Shown here: one piece after another, positions 33,555 to 42,125 of the stretch
Layout of the letters: the number at the start of each line of letters is the position of its first letter
How positions within the stretch are numbered: position 1 is the first letter of the stretch
Assembly (NCBI GenBank): GCA_035524955.1
Contig: DATLFG010000107.1
Coordinates: 119,243-183,242, forward strand
Direction: 5' to 3'
Origin: CAMLFJ01 sp035524955
GTDB taxonomy: Bacteria > Methylomirabilota > Methylomirabilia > Rokubacteriales > CSP1-6
Length of the DNA: 64,000 nt
Notes under the pieces: model-generated
Seen by the model: only the letters and a program-made list of their open reading frames with translations
Told to the model about the DNA's origin: nothing
Database searches by the model: none
Program-made: the position numbers and the translations under genes

Positions 33555-34958
33555 ATGGCGTCAACGCTACTCGACCGGGTCTGGGACGCCCACACGGTGC
33601 GCACGCTGCCCTCGGGGCAGACGCAGCTCCTGATCGGGCTCCATCTCATCCACGAGGTCACCTCGCCCCAGGCGTTCCAGGCGCTGAAGGAGCTCGCCCT
33701 GCCGGTCCGGATGCCGGGGCGGACCTTCGCGACGCTCGATCACATCATCCCCACCACCGCCCAGCAGCGGCCCTTCGCGGACGAGGTGGCGGAGGAGATG
33801 GCGGTGCACCTGACCCGCAACTCGCAGCAGAGCGGGGTGTCGTTCTTCGGCCTCGACAGCGGCCGGCAGGGCATCGTGCACGTGATCGGGCCCGAGCTCG
33901 GGCTGACCCAGCCGGGCATGACCATCGCCTGCGGGGACAGCCACACCGCGACCCACGGCGCGGTCGGCGCCATCGCGTTCGGGATCGGCACCAGCCAGGT
34001 GCGCGACGTCCTCGCCACCCAGTGCCTGGCGATGGCCAAGCCGAAGCTCCGGCAGGTGCGGGTGGACGGCGCGCTGTCCCGGGGCGTCTACGCCAAGGAC
34101 GTCATCCTCGCGATCATCCGCGCCCTGGGCGTCAACGGGGGCGTGGGCTACGCCTACGAGTACGCGGGGCCGGTGGTGGACCGGATGACGATGGAGGAGC
34201 GGCTCACCCTCTGCAACATGTCGATCGAGGGCGGCGCCCGCTCGGGCTACGTCAACCCGGACCAGACGACCTTCGACTACCTGCGCGGCCGCCCGTACGC
34301 GCCGCAGGGCGCGGCCTTCGACCGTGCGGTGACGTGGTGGAAGAGCATGGCCTCCGACGCGAACGCCACCTACGACGACGTCAAGCGGCTCGACGGCAGC
34401 GCGATCCCGCCGATGGTGACCTGGGGCATCAACCCCGGCCAGTCGGTCGGCGTGGGCGAGCGCATCCCGGCGCCCGAGTCGGCGCCGGAGCCGGAGCGCG
34501 CGACCTACCGCGAGGGTCTGGCCCACATGGGCTTCGAGGCCGGCCAGCCCATCGCGGGCGCCAGGATCGACGTGGTGTTCATCGGCTCCTGCACGAACTC
34601 GCGCATCTCGGATCTGCGGGTCGCCGCCGCGGTGGCCAGGGGCAACCGGGTGGCCAAGGGCGTGCGGGCGATCGTGGTGCCGGGCTCCCAGATGGTGGCG
34701 AAGGCCGCGGAGGCCGAGGGGCTCCACGAGGTCTTCCGCGAGGCGGGCTTCGAGTGGCGGAACGCGGGCTGCTCGATGTGCCTCGGCATGAACGACGACA
34801 AGCTCCGGGGCCGCGAGATGAGCGCGTCCACCAGCAACCGCAACTTCATCGGGCGCCAGGGGAGCCCCACCGGCCGCACCCTGCTGATGAGCCCGGCCAT
34901 GGCCGCGGCGGCCGCGCTCAACGGCGCGGTCACCGACGTGCGGGAGATGTTGAGATGA
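33555..34958 (+). CDS. leuC: 3-isopropylmalate dehydratase large subunit
   Basis: 467 residues, GGAGGA ribosome site. Full-length bacterial LeuC. [4Fe-4S] ligands in IGSCTNSR and NAGCSMCLGMN; GDSHTATHGAVGAIAFGIG and R-N-F-I-G-R-Q-G motifs present. With LeuD it isomerises 2-isopropylmalate to 3-isopropylmalate in leucine synthesis. Divergent from the LysR gene. leuA and leuB are not in the window. Confidence 0.95.
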   Translation: MASTLLDRVWDAHTVRTLPSGQTQLLIGLHLIHEVTSPQAFQALKELALPVRMPGRTFATLDHIIPTTAQQRPFADEVAEEMAVHLTRNSQQSGVSFFGLDSGRQGIVHVIGPELGLTQPGMTIACGDSHTATHGAVGAIAFGIGTSQVRDVLATQCLAMAKPKLRQVRVDGALSRGVYAKDVILAIIRALGVNGGVGYAYEYAGPVVDRMTMEERLTLCNMSIEGGARSGYVNPDQTTFDYLRGRPYAPQGAAFDRAVTWWKSMASDANATYDDVKRLDGSAIPPMVTWGINPGQSVGVGERIPAPESAPEPERATYREGLAHMGFEAGQPIAGARIDVVFIGSCTNSRISDLRVAAAVARGNRVAKGVRAIVVPGSQMVAKAAEAEGLHEVFREAGFEWRNAGCSMCLGMNDDKLRGREMSASTSNRNFIGRQGSPTGRTLLMSPAMAAAAALNGAVTDVREMLR

Positions 34959-34980
34959 GCGATTGGCGGGAGGCGACGCG

Positions 34981-35574
34981 ATGAGCGACAGCGCGCGGCG
35001 GCAGATCGCGGGGCGGGCGATCCCGATCCCCGGCAACGACATCGATACCGATCGGATCATCCCGGCGCGGTTCCTCAAGACCGTCACCAACGAGGGCCTG
35101 GGGCTCCACGCTTTCGAGGACGCGCGCAAGCACGACCCCGAGCACCCGTTCAACCAGAAGGCCTACGAGGGCGCCTCGGTGCTGGTGGCGGGCATGAACT
35201 TCGGCTGCGGGTCCTCGCGAGAGCACGCCCCGGAGTCGCTCAAGCAGTGGGGCATCAAGGCGATCGTGGGTGGCTCCTTCGCCGAGATCTTCTTCGGCAA
35301 CTGCACCATGCTCGGCATCCCGTGTCTCTCCATCTCCCAGGACGACGTGCTGTGGCTGCAGCGCGCGGTCGGCCGCGATCCGAAGCAGACGGTCACGGTG
35401 GACGTGGAGCGGCAGGAGGTGCGCGCGGGCGATCGCGTCATCCGGGCCCGCGTCCCCGACGGCGCCCGCAACCAGCTCGTTTCGGGGGCGTGGAACGCCA
35501 CCGGGGTGCTGCTGGACGCGGGCGACGCGATCGAGGCCACCGCGGGCCGCCTGCCGTACGTCAAGGGCTTCTGA
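34981..35574 (+). CDS. leuD: 3-isopropylmalate dehydratase small subunit
   Basis: 197 residues from ATG 34981 with GGGAGG upstream. N-D-I-D-T-D-R-I-I-P-A-R-F-L-K, FGCGSSREHAPESL and F-A-E-I-F-F-G-N-C identify LeuD. An ATG at 34955 overlapping the leuC stop opens only a nine-codon frame ending in the leuD start (MSDWREATR), which may act in translational coupling. Confidence 0.95.
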   Translation: MSDSARRQIAGRAIPIPGNDIDTDRIIPARFLKTVTNEGLGLHAFEDARKHDPEHPFNQKAYEGASVLVAGMNFGCGSSREHAPESLKQWGIKAIVGGSFAEIFFGNCTMLGIPCLSISQDDVLWLQRAVGRDPKQTVTVDVERQEVRAGDRVIRARVPDGARNQLVSGAWNATGVLLDAGDAIEATAGRLPYVKGF

Positions 35575-35591
35575 TCCGGGCGGAGCCCCCG

Positions 35592-36485
35592 GTGCCGACG
35601 GTCCGGACGCCGACCCTCGAGATCGGCTACGAGGCATGGGGGGAGTCGGCGGGCGCGCCGGTCGTGCTCCTCCACGGCTTTCCGGACGACGCGCACGCCT
35701 GGGACGGGGTGGCCCCGCCGCTGGCCGCCCGCGGCTGCCGGGTCTTCGCGCCCTACTTGCGCGGCTACGGGCCCACGCGCTTCCTCGACGCGGGCGCGCC
35801 GCGCATGGCCCAGCAGGCCGCGATCGGCCAGGACCTGCTGGACTTCATGGACGCGCTCGGCATCGAGCGGGCCGCGCTCGCCGGCTACGACTGGGGCGGG
35901 CGCGCGGCCTGCATCGCGGCCATCCTGGCGCCCGCGCGCGTGCGCGCCCTGGTCACGATCGGCGGCTACAACGTGCAGAACACCATCGCGCCGCCGGTGC
36001 CAGCCTCCGCGCGGCAGGAGCGGGCCAACTGGTACCAGTGGTACTTCAACACCGAGCGCGGGCGCCTGGGGCTCGAGAACAACCGCCGCGAGATCTGCCG
36101 ACTGCTCTGGCGGGACTGGTCGCCGGGCTGGCGCTTCGACGACGCGACGTTCGAGCAGGCGGCGGCCGCCTTCGACAATCCCGACTTCGTGCCGGTGGTG
36201 ATCCACTCCTACCGGCACCGCCACCGCCACGCGCCGGGGGAGCCGCGCTTCGACGCGATCGAGCGTCGGCTCGCCGAGCGTCCCCGGATCGAGGTGCCGA
36301 GCGCGATCCTGCACGGCCGCGACGACGGCGTGGACCCTCCGGCGCGCAGCGAGACGCATCCCGCCCTGTTCCCGGCCGGCACCGCGCGCCGCGTGATCCC
36401 GGACGCCGGACACTTCCTCCCCCGCGAGCAGCCCGGCGCGGTCGTGGACGCGTTGCTTTCCCTTCTGGCCCGCACCGCGCGGTAG
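35592..36485 (+). CDS. Alpha/beta hydrolase, epoxide-hydrolase/dehalogenase type
   Basis: 297 residues from GTG 35592 with GGAG six bases ahead. HGFPDDAHAW oxyanion region, nucleophile Asp in GYDWGGRAA, acid Asp in LHGRDDGVDP and His in DAGHFLPREQP. The Asp nucleophile and W after it are typical of epoxide hydrolases and haloalkane dehalogenases. Cap domain 130-200 is Tyr/Trp-rich. Seventeen bases after leuD, probably co-transcribed, with no evident link to leucine. Confidence 0.85.
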   Translation: MPTVRTPTLEIGYEAWGESAGAPVVLLHGFPDDAHAWDGVAPPLAARGCRVFAPYLRGYGPTRFLDAGAPRMAQQAAIGQDLLDFMDALGIERAALAGYDWGGRAACIAAILAPARVRALVTIGGYNVQNTIAPPVPASARQERANWYQWYFNTERGRLGLENNRREICRLLWRDWSPGWRFDDATFEQAAAAFDNPDFVPVVIHSYRHRHRHAPGEPRFDAIERRLAERPRIEVPSAILHGRDDGVDPPARSETHPALFPAGTARRVIPDAGHFLPREQPGAVVDALLSLLARTAR

Positions 36486-36488
36486 GCC

Positions 36489-37355
36489 GTGTGGTTCCTG
36501 CTCTCGGTGGTCGCGGCACTCTGCCAGGTGCTGCGCAACACGGTGATGAAGCGCCTCGGCCACTCGCTCGACGAGTACATCAACGTGTGGGGGCGCTTCA
36601 CCTTCCTGCTGCCCTTTGCGGGGCTGTTCGTGCTCTGGAACGGGGTGCCCGAGATCAAGCCGGGCTTCTATCTCGCCTGCGCCTCGTTCGCGGTCTGCCA
36701 GACCATCTCGACCATGGCGCTCTCCAAGGCGCTGAAGCTCGCGGAGATCTCCATGGTCACCGCGCTCTGGAAGGTGAGCCTGCTGATCCTGGTCGTGCTG
36801 GGCTACTTCACCCTGCGGGAGCGGCCGACCCTCCTCGGCATCGCGGGCATCCTGATCAGCATGTCCGGGGTCTACCTGCTGAACGTCAACCGCGCCCACA
36901 TCGCGTGGTGGGCGCCGCTGGCCGTGCTGTTCACGGACCGCGGGATGCGCTACACGCTGCTGGCCGCGCTCTTCTTCGCACCGTCGGTGGTCACGATCAA
37001 GTGGGCCATGCAGTGCTCCGACCAGTACATGGGCACGCTGGGCGGGTACGTCGCCGCGAGCCTGCTCGTCACCCCGATCGTGCTCGGGACGTCGCGGCGG
37101 CACTTCGTGCAGGTCCCGCGCTACTGGAAGGCCTTCCTGAGCTTCGGGCTCTTCGCCTCGCTCACCACGATCAGCCAGGGAACCGCCTACCTCATGACCC
37201 TGTCCTCGTACGTGGAGGCGGTGAAGCAGGTGGAGATCCTGTTCGCGATGGCGATCGGCGCCGTGATGTTCCACGAGAAGCAGAAGGTGCGCGACATCGC
37301 CCCCGGGGCGCTGGTGATGCTGGCCGGCGTGGTGCTGCTGAGCCTCGCCGGCTAG
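36489..37355 (+). CDS. DMT-superfamily (EamA-like) membrane transporter
   Basis: 288 residues, GTG start three bases after the hydrolase stop. About ten hydrophobic helices in two repeats; the first repeat ends Y-L-L-N-V-N-R and the second V-V-L-L-S-L-A-G. EamA members export amino acids and other metabolites. Substrate unknown. It converges with queF with a 4-base overlap. Confidence 0.82.
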   Translation: MWFLLSVVAALCQVLRNTVMKRLGHSLDEYINVWGRFTFLLPFAGLFVLWNGVPEIKPGFYLACASFAVCQTISTMALSKALKLAEISMVTALWKVSLLILVVLGYFTLRERPTLLGIAGILISMSGVYLLNVNRAHIAWWAPLAVLFTDRGMRYTLLAALFFAPSVVTIKWAMQCSDQYMGTLGGYVAASLLVTPIVLGTSRRHFVQVPRYWKAFLSFGLFASLTTISQGTAYLMTLSSYVEAVKQVEILFAMAIGAVMFHEKQKVRDIAPGALVMLAGVVLLSLAG

Positions 37356-37717
37356 ATCTCCGGCCGCTTGCCGTGGCTGGCGCGCACCACCGTCTTGATG
37401 CCGCCGCGTACCGTGAAGTCCCCGACGACCTCGATCCAGCGCGGCGCCGCCACGACCACGAAGTCGTTCAGGATCCGATTGGTCACGTCCTCGTGGAAGG
37501 CCCCCTCGTTCCGGTACGCCCAGATGTAGAGCTTGATCGCCTTCAGCTCGAGCAGGTGACGGTCCGGCACGTAGCGCACGCGGATCGTGGCGAAGTCGGG
37601 CTGGCCGGTGCGCGGGCAGAGGCAGGTGAACTCGGGGATCTCGAGGCTGATCTCGTAGTCGCGATCCGGGTGCGGGTTGGGCACGACCTCGAGCGCCTTA
37701 GACGGCTGCGTGGGCAT
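37352..37717 (-). CDS. queF: NADPH-dependent preQ0 reductase QueF
   Basis: 121 residues, the short (unimodular) form. Catalytic Cys in FTCLCPRTGQPDFATI and the ELKAIKLYIWAYRNEGAFHE signature, including the substrate-binding Glu and the QueF His-Glu pair. Reduces 7-cyano-7-deazaguanine to preQ1 for queuosine in tRNA. No other queuosine gene is nearby and no preQ1 riboswitch is seen in front of it. Start supported by the promoter at 37724. Confidence 0.95.
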   Translation of the reverse strand: MPTQPSKALEVVPNPHPDRDYEISLEIPEFTCLCPRTGQPDFATIRVRYVPDRHLLELKAIKLYIWAYRNEGAFHEDVTNRILNDFVVVAAPRWIEVVGDFTVRGGIKTVVRASHGKRPEI

Positions 37718-37723
37718 GGCCCG

Positions 37724-37752
37724 ACGCTACCGCGCGGATGAGCAGCGGTCAA
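37724..37752 (-). promoter_or_regulatory. queF promoter, predicted leaderless
   Basis: Minus strand: TTGACC, 17 bases, TAGCGT, six bases, ATG. No ribosome binding site is present, so translation from a leaderless mRNA is expected. Confidence 0.55.
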
Positions 37753-37856
37753 GGCGGTCGGCGGCGGACGGTGAGGGTGATGAGCGAGGGAAGACCCGAG
37801 AAGGCGCGCGGCGCCACGGGACGGCCATGGCGGTGGCCATGGTAGCATGGCCTTCC

Positions 37857-38936
37857 ATGAAGATCGGGCTCGTCGGCCTTCCCAAGAGCGGCAAGACCTC
37901 GTTGTTCAACCTGCTGACCGGCGCGACCGTCGCGACGTCGTCGTTCGGCACCGCGCGCGGCGAGATGCACGCGGGTGTGGCCCGGGTGCCCGACGCGCGT
38001 GTCGAGCGGTTGACCGCGATGTTCAAGCCGAAGAAGACGACGTACGCCACCTTCGAGGTGGTGGACCTCGCGGGCATCGCGAAGGGCGAGCGCCAGGGGC
38101 TCGAGGCCAAGGAATTCCGCAACGCCGACGCGCTGCTGCACGTGGTGCGCGCCTTTCCCGACCCCGCGGGGGCCGCCGCGGACCCGGGCGGCGACATCGA
38201 CGATCTGGAGACCGAGCTGATCCTGGCCGATCTCGAGGTGGTGGAGCGGCGGCTCGAGCGGCTCGAAGCGCAGATCAAGAAGAAGCGGACCGACGCCGAC
38301 GTGTACGAGCAGACGGTGCTTCTGAAGGTGAAGCCCCTGCTCGAGTCCGAGCGGCCGATCCGGGCGATGGGTCTCGGCGAGGACGAGGCGCGCGCCCTGC
38401 GCGGCTTCACCTTCCTCTCCCAGAAGCCGATCCTGCACTGTCTCAACCTGTCCGAAAAGGAGATCGCGCGCGGGACCACGCTCGTGGAGAGCTTCGGGCT
38501 GCAGGCGGTGGGGGCCCGCCCGGCCACGCGCCTCGGCTGGGTCTCCGCGGTGATCGAGGCGGAGGTCGCGCAGCTCGCGGGGCCGGAGCAGGCCGCGTTC
38601 CTGGCCGATCTGGGCCTGACCGAGCCGGCGATCGGCCGGGTGCTCCAGGACTGCTACGCACTGCTCGGCCTCATCTCGTTCTTCACGGTGGGCGAGGACG
38701 AGGTGCGCGCCTGGTCCATCCCGCGCAGCACCCGCGCCCAGGACGCGGCCTCCGCCATCCACTCCGACATCGCGCGGGGCTTCATTCGCGCGGAGGTCGT
38801 GGGCTACGACGACCTCCTGGCTGCCGGCGGGTCCATGGCCACCGCGCGGGAGCGCGGGCGGCTCCGGCTCGAGGGCAAGGACTACGCGGTGCAGGACGGC
38901 GAGATCTGCCACTTCCGGTTCAACGTCGGGAAGTAG
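37857..38936 (+). CDS. ychF: Obg-like ATPase/GTPase YchF
   Basis: 359 residues, the normal YchF length. G1 LVGLPKSGKTS, G3 DLAGIAKG, G4 position as NLSE (NxxE), which marks the ATP-preferring YchF/OLA1 group. Helical coiled-coil insert 130-170, C-terminal TGS domain (I-P-R-S-T-R-A-Q-D-A-A, I-H-S-D-I-A-R-G-F-I-R-A-E-V). Binds ribosomes in stress and translation control. No ribosome site; TAGCAT eight bases before the ATG. Confidence 0.93.
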   Translation: MKIGLVGLPKSGKTSLFNLLTGATVATSSFGTARGEMHAGVARVPDARVERLTAMFKPKKTTYATFEVVDLAGIAKGERQGLEAKEFRNADALLHVVRAFPDPAGAAADPGGDIDDLETELILADLEVVERRLERLEAQIKKKRTDADVYEQTVLLKVKPLLESERPIRAMGLGEDEARALRGFTFLSQKPILHCLNLSEKEIARGTTLVESFGLQAVGARPATRLGWVSAVIEAEVAQLAGPEQAAFLADLGLTEPAIGRVLQDCYALLGLISFFTVGEDEVRAWSIPRSTRAQDAASAIHSDIARGFIRAEVVGYDDLLAAGGSMATARERGRLRLEGKDYAVQDGEICHFRFNVGK

Positions 38937-39609
38937 CCTCCGGCTCGCTCGCCAGTTTTCCCCAAGCGACCCAGTGGCGGTCGCTGGCCATCTCGCAGCG
39001 CAGGCCCGCGATCGCCGCTCTCGCGAGCTGGCTCCGCACCTCGGCCAGCGTGAAGGCGGCGCAGAGCGAGTGGAAGAAATCGCGCTTGAGCACCTCCGGC
39101 TCGCCCGCCGAGTACGTCTCGACGATCGCGCGCGCCCGTTCGGGGGAATCCGGGCGATGCAGGTCCATGATCAGGACCGGCGCGCCCGCGCGGCCGAGCC
39201 GCGCGACCTCGGACCAGAACACGTCCGCGTGCGGCATGTGGTGCAGGAGACTGTTGGAGACGACGGCGTGGAAGCCGCCGGGCGGGCGGCCGAGCCCGAG
39301 TAGCCGCGCGCGAACGAGTTCGACGCGGTCCGCGAGCCCGGCGGCGGCCACCGCGCGGCGCCCCGGCGCGAGCATCGCCTCCGATCCGTCCACGCCGGTC
39401 ACGGTGACGGCGGGCAGGGCCCGGCAGAAGCGGATCGGGATGTCGGCCGGCCCGCAGCCCAGATCCACCAGGCGCCCGCGCGCGAAGTCGGGGAAGAGGG
39501 CCCGGAAGCGGTCCACGAAGCCCTGGTTCACCGTCGCGAAGTCGGCCGCCGCGTAGGCCTGCGCCTGCTCCGGGTCGGTCATCAGCTCGGGCTCGAGCAC
39601 GCGATTCAT
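38920..39609 (-). CDS. SAM-dependent methyltransferase
   Basis: 229 residues from ATG 39609, overlapping the peptidase stop (ATGA). SAM motif I LVDLGCGPADIPIRF, acidic motif GVDGSEAM, then SNSLLHHMP. Class I fold. Substrate unknown. The 3' end overlaps ychF by 17 bases on the other strand. Confidence 0.87.
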   Translation of the reverse strand: MNRVLEPELMTDPEQAQAYAAADFATVNQGFVDRFRALFPDFARGRLVDLGCGPADIPIRFCRALPAVTVTGVDGSEAMLAPGRRAVAAAGLADRVELVRARLLGLGRPPGGFHAVVSNSLLHHMPHADVFWSEVARLGRAGAPVLIMDLHRPDSPERARAIVETYSAGEPEVLKRDFFHSLCAAFTLAEVRSQLARAAIAGLRCEMASDRHWVAWGKLASEPEATSRR

Positions 39610-40184
39610 CGGCGCGCGTCCTTCGTCGTCTCCTGGCCGCACTCGAGGGGCAGGGTGAGGGTGAAGCGGTCGGCGGGGTAGGTCCGCCGGGGATCGTGGC
39701 AGCCCATGGCGGCGCCGAGCGGATCCTGGGTGCCGCGGAGGTCGCCGTCGCGATGCGAGGCGCAGGCAGTGGTGCAGAGCTCGAGGTGCACGTGGGGCAC
39801 GCCGGCCGCGTTGCCCGAGGCGCCGGAGAGCCCGATGTGCTCGCCGCGCGCCACCGCCTGCCCGGTGGTGACGAGGGCGCGTGTCAGGTGGCAGTACGCG
39901 GTCCAGCGTGTGAAAGCGGGGTGTGACAGCACCACCCCAGTCCCGCACCCCGGCTCGTAGTCGATCAGCCGGCTCACCACCCCGTCCGTTGCCGCCAGCA
40001 CCGGCGTGCCCAGCGGCGCCGCGAAGTCCACGCCCGCGTGCGGCAGGAGGCGCGGGCGCCCGTTGGCGCCGACGAGCGAGCGGTACGGCGAGAGGACCAC
40101 CACCCGGGCGGCCTCCTCGGCGGCCGCGACGGCCGACGCGGCGAGGAGGACCGCGACGGCGAGCCCGCGGCGCCCACGGGTCAT
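39606..40184 (-). CDS. Periplasmic M23-family (LytM-like) peptidase
   Basis: 192 residues with a signal peptide (1-22, ends VAAAEE). LytM zinc motifs H-A-G-V-D (HxxxD) and HVHLEL (HxH) are present with the G-x-V-V-S-R spacing. Short single-domain form that would cut peptidoglycan cross-bridges or activate amidases. Several extra cysteines (C-G-T-G, C-T-T-A-C, G-C-H-D, L-E-C-G) suggest disulfides. Confidence 0.88.
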   Translation of the reverse strand: MTRGRRGLAVAVLLAASAVAAAEEAARVVVLSPYRSLVGANGRPRLLPHAGVDFAAPLGTPVLAATDGVVSRLIDYEPGCGTGVVLSHPAFTRWTAYCHLTRALVTTGQAVARGEHIGLSGASGNAAGVPHVHLELCTTACASHRDGDLRGTQDPLGAAMGCHDPRRTYPADRFTLTLPLECGQETTKDARR

Positions 40185-40187
40185 GCG

Positions 40188-41195
40188 CTACTGCGGCCGG
40201 AGGAAGCCGAGCTTCGGCACGCCGCCCAGGGTCTTCGCGACGCTCACCAGGGTCGCGTCCGAGGTGCCGACCGGCAGCACGCAGCCCGCGCCCAGGAAGA
40301 CGCCGCGCCCGGCCGTCTGGGCGAGGGCATCCTGGACCTGCGCGAGCGCGGGCTCGGGGCTCGCGTCCTGCAGCGCGCTCCACTGGTCGAGCCCGCCGAT
40401 GACCGCGCCCGGCACGCGGGTCTGCGCCTCCCGCAGCGACGGCCCCGCGCGGCGGTCGTCCCAGTTCCAGGCGTCCGCGGGCAGGGCGGCGAGGCGATCG
40501 AACATCAGGCGCTCGCCGTGGCAGTGCAGGATCGTGAGCTTGGAGCGTGGACGGACGGCCTCCAGGATGCGCCGATCGTAGGGCTCGCCGAAGCGGCGGT
40601 ACTCCTCCTCGGTGTGGAAGGCGGTGCTGGCCGCCTGGACCGAGTAGAAGATGCCCTCCGCGCTCTCCCGGAAGCAGGCGTCCATGAACGCGAGGATCGT
40701 CTCGGTGATGGCCTCGAGGGCGTCGGTGACCGCCTGCGGGTTCTCCTTGAGATCGTAGTTGAGACGGTCACCCGAAAGCTTGCGCGCGAGCGAGAGCGGG
40801 CTGAACACGGTGGGGATCGTCGGGCAATCCACGCGCCGGTCCACTACGCAGCGGATGATGGTCTCGAGGTGCGAGGCCCACGCGGTGGACTCCATCTTCA
40901 CGGGGCGGATCTTCTTCCAGTCCTCGGGGGCATTGACCGCGTGCCGCGCGCACGGCCGGTGGCCGTCCGGCAGGACCTCCGCGCTCTCGACGCATCCCCA
41001 GTCCGCCACCGCGTAGCCGCCGGTCGGCGTCACCTTGAGGAAGTCCGACTGGTAGCGCTCGTGGAAGCGCAGCGTGGACTGGGCCAGCGCGGCGGGGTTG
41101 CGGTCCACGTCGGGGAAGTGGCGCCAGAAGGCGTAGGGCGGCCGGTCGGTGGGCCGGCGCCCGAGCGCGGCCAGGACCCGCTCGAGCTTGGTCAT
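40188..41195 (-). CDS. Uroporphyrinogen-decarboxylase-fold protein, possible corrinoid-linked methyltransferase
   Basis: 335 residues; ATG overlaps the next gene's stop (ATGA). UroD/MtaA fold: RPTDRPPYAFWRHFPD near the N-terminus, P-T-V-F-S-P-L-S, Y-S-V-Q-A-A-S, and a C-terminal H-C-H-G zinc-like site followed by L-F-L-G-A-G-C-V-L-P. True HemE signatures are weak. In anaerobes, UroD-fold proteins beside RACo-type activators move methyl groups to or from corrinoid proteins. The activator is encoded two genes upstream in this operon. The neighbourhood supports, but does not prove, methyl transfer. Confidence 0.75.
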   Translation of the reverse strand: MTKLERVLAALGRRPTDRPPYAFWRHFPDVDRNPAALAQSTLRFHERYQSDFLKVTPTGGYAVADWGCVESAEVLPDGHRPCARHAVNAPEDWKKIRPVKMESTAWASHLETIIRCVVDRRVDCPTIPTVFSPLSLARKLSGDRLNYDLKENPQAVTDALEAITETILAFMDACFRESAEGIFYSVQAASTAFHTEEEYRRFGEPYDRRILEAVRPRSKLTILHCHGERLMFDRLAALPADAWNWDDRRAGPSLREAQTRVPGAVIGGLDQWSALQDASPEPALAQVQDALAQTAGRGVFLGAGCVLPVGTSDATLVSVAKTLGGVPKLGFLRPQ

Positions 41196-42085
41196 GGCCC
41201 GAGCACGATCTCCGCGTCGCGCACCGCGGGGCGCCCGTCCTCGGCGAGCGCCTCGAAGCGCACGACCGCCCCCGCCGCCGCGGGCCGGGGCGCCTGCCCG
41301 CGCACCACGACGCGCGAGGGCAGGCGGACCATCCCGCCGAAGCGGGCGGCCACCGCGCGCACGGGCGTGGCGGCGCCGCGCGGCTGCCGGCGCAGCGCCT
41401 GCGAGATGGAGAGGGCCAGCGTGGCGGTGCCGTGGAGGATGATGTCGGGCAGCCCGGCGCCGAGCGCCACCGCGCGGTCGGTGTGGATCGGGTTCCAGAT
41501 GCGCGCGCACTCCGTGTAGACGTGGGCGAGGGTGGGAGCGATCGGTACGTCGACCGACCACCACCCCTCGACTGGCCCGGGCCCCTCACCCTGCCCTCGC
41601 CCCTGAGGGGAGTGGGTTTCTCGCTCGGTCGTGGAACGAGAGGCGCCGTCGGCCTCCACGCCGAGGTAGAGCACGCCGTATTCGGTCGTGCTCACGGGCC
41701 GGCCCGCCGCGTCGACGGTGTCCATGCGCAGCACGAGATACGCGCCCGGCGGCCGGCGCTCGAGGGCGGCGACGGTGGCGGTGGTACTGAGGCGGTCGCC
41801 TGCGCGCGGGGGCCGGTGCAGGGTGAGGTGATGGGTCGCGTGCACGCCGCGCACCGCGACCTCGTCCGGCAGCACCTTGGCCCGCGCGTCCAGCGCGAGC
41901 GGCCACTCGTAACAGACCGGGAACAGCGGGTGGGCGAGGATGCCGCCGGGCCGCGTCGTGTCGAAGTATTCGGGGCCGCTCTCCCCGAGTGCGGCCGCGT
42001 AAGCCATCAGCCAGCGGGCGTCCACCTCGTGCTGGCGCGGGCCCACCGTGATGCCCACCGCGGATGCGGGAATGCGCGGGGTCAC
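41192..42085 (-). CDS. Two-domain MaoC/hotdog dehydratase with an in-frame palindromic repeat in the linker
   Basis: 297 residues from GTG 42085. N-terminal FAS1-type dehydratase half (Y-E-W-P-L-A-L-D, H-H-L-T-L-H-R-P-P-R-A-G-D) and C-terminal MaoC half with RIWNPIHTDRAVALGAGLPD, a normal hydratase catalytic motif. Similar to mesaconyl-CoA hydratase/HTD2-like proteins. Residues about 157-168 (HSPQGRGQGEGP) are encoded by a CCCTCACCCTG-family repeat between the two domains. The gene is co-translated with the UroD-fold gene downstream. Confidence 0.83.
   Translation of the reverse strand: MTPRIPASAVGITVGPRQHEVDARWLMAYAAALGESGPEYFDTTRPGGILAHPLFPVCYEWPLALDARAKVLPDEVAVRGVHATHHLTLHRPPRAGDRLSTTATVAALERRPPGAYLVLRMDTVDAAGRPVSTTEYGVLYLGVEADGASRSTTERETHSPQGRGQGEGPGPVEGWWSVDVPIAPTLAHVYTECARIWNPIHTDRAVALGAGLPDIILHGTATLALSISQALRRQPRGAATPVRAVAARFGGMVRLPSRVVVRGQAPRPAAAGAVVRFEALAEDGRPAVRDAEIVLGP
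41583..41616. repeat. CCCTCACCCTG repeat, family B, copy inside a coding region
   Basis: CCCTCACCCTGCCCTCGCCC, then CTGAGGGGAGTGGG: one arm of the long hairpin at 48126 plus a partial return arm. It keeps the reading frame of the hotdog gene and falls in its interdomain linker. Confidence 0.7.
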
Positions 42086-42089
42086 CCGG

Positions 42090-42125
42090 CCCTCACCCTG
42101 CTCTCTCTCCTTCGGTCCGAGGGGG
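42090..42125. repeat. CCCTCACCCTG repeat, family B, degenerate copy at a gene junction
   Basis: CCCTCACCCTGCTCTCTCTC followed by a partly complementary G-rich arm. It encodes the last residues (PPRTEGERAG) and stop of the corrinoid-activator gene, and its end lies just before the GTG of the hotdog gene. Confidence 0.6.

Noticed and set aside
40188..41195. Calling the UroD-fold gene hemE
   Set aside because: N-terminal HemE signatures are weak, no other heme genes are near, and the operon partner is a corrinoid activator.
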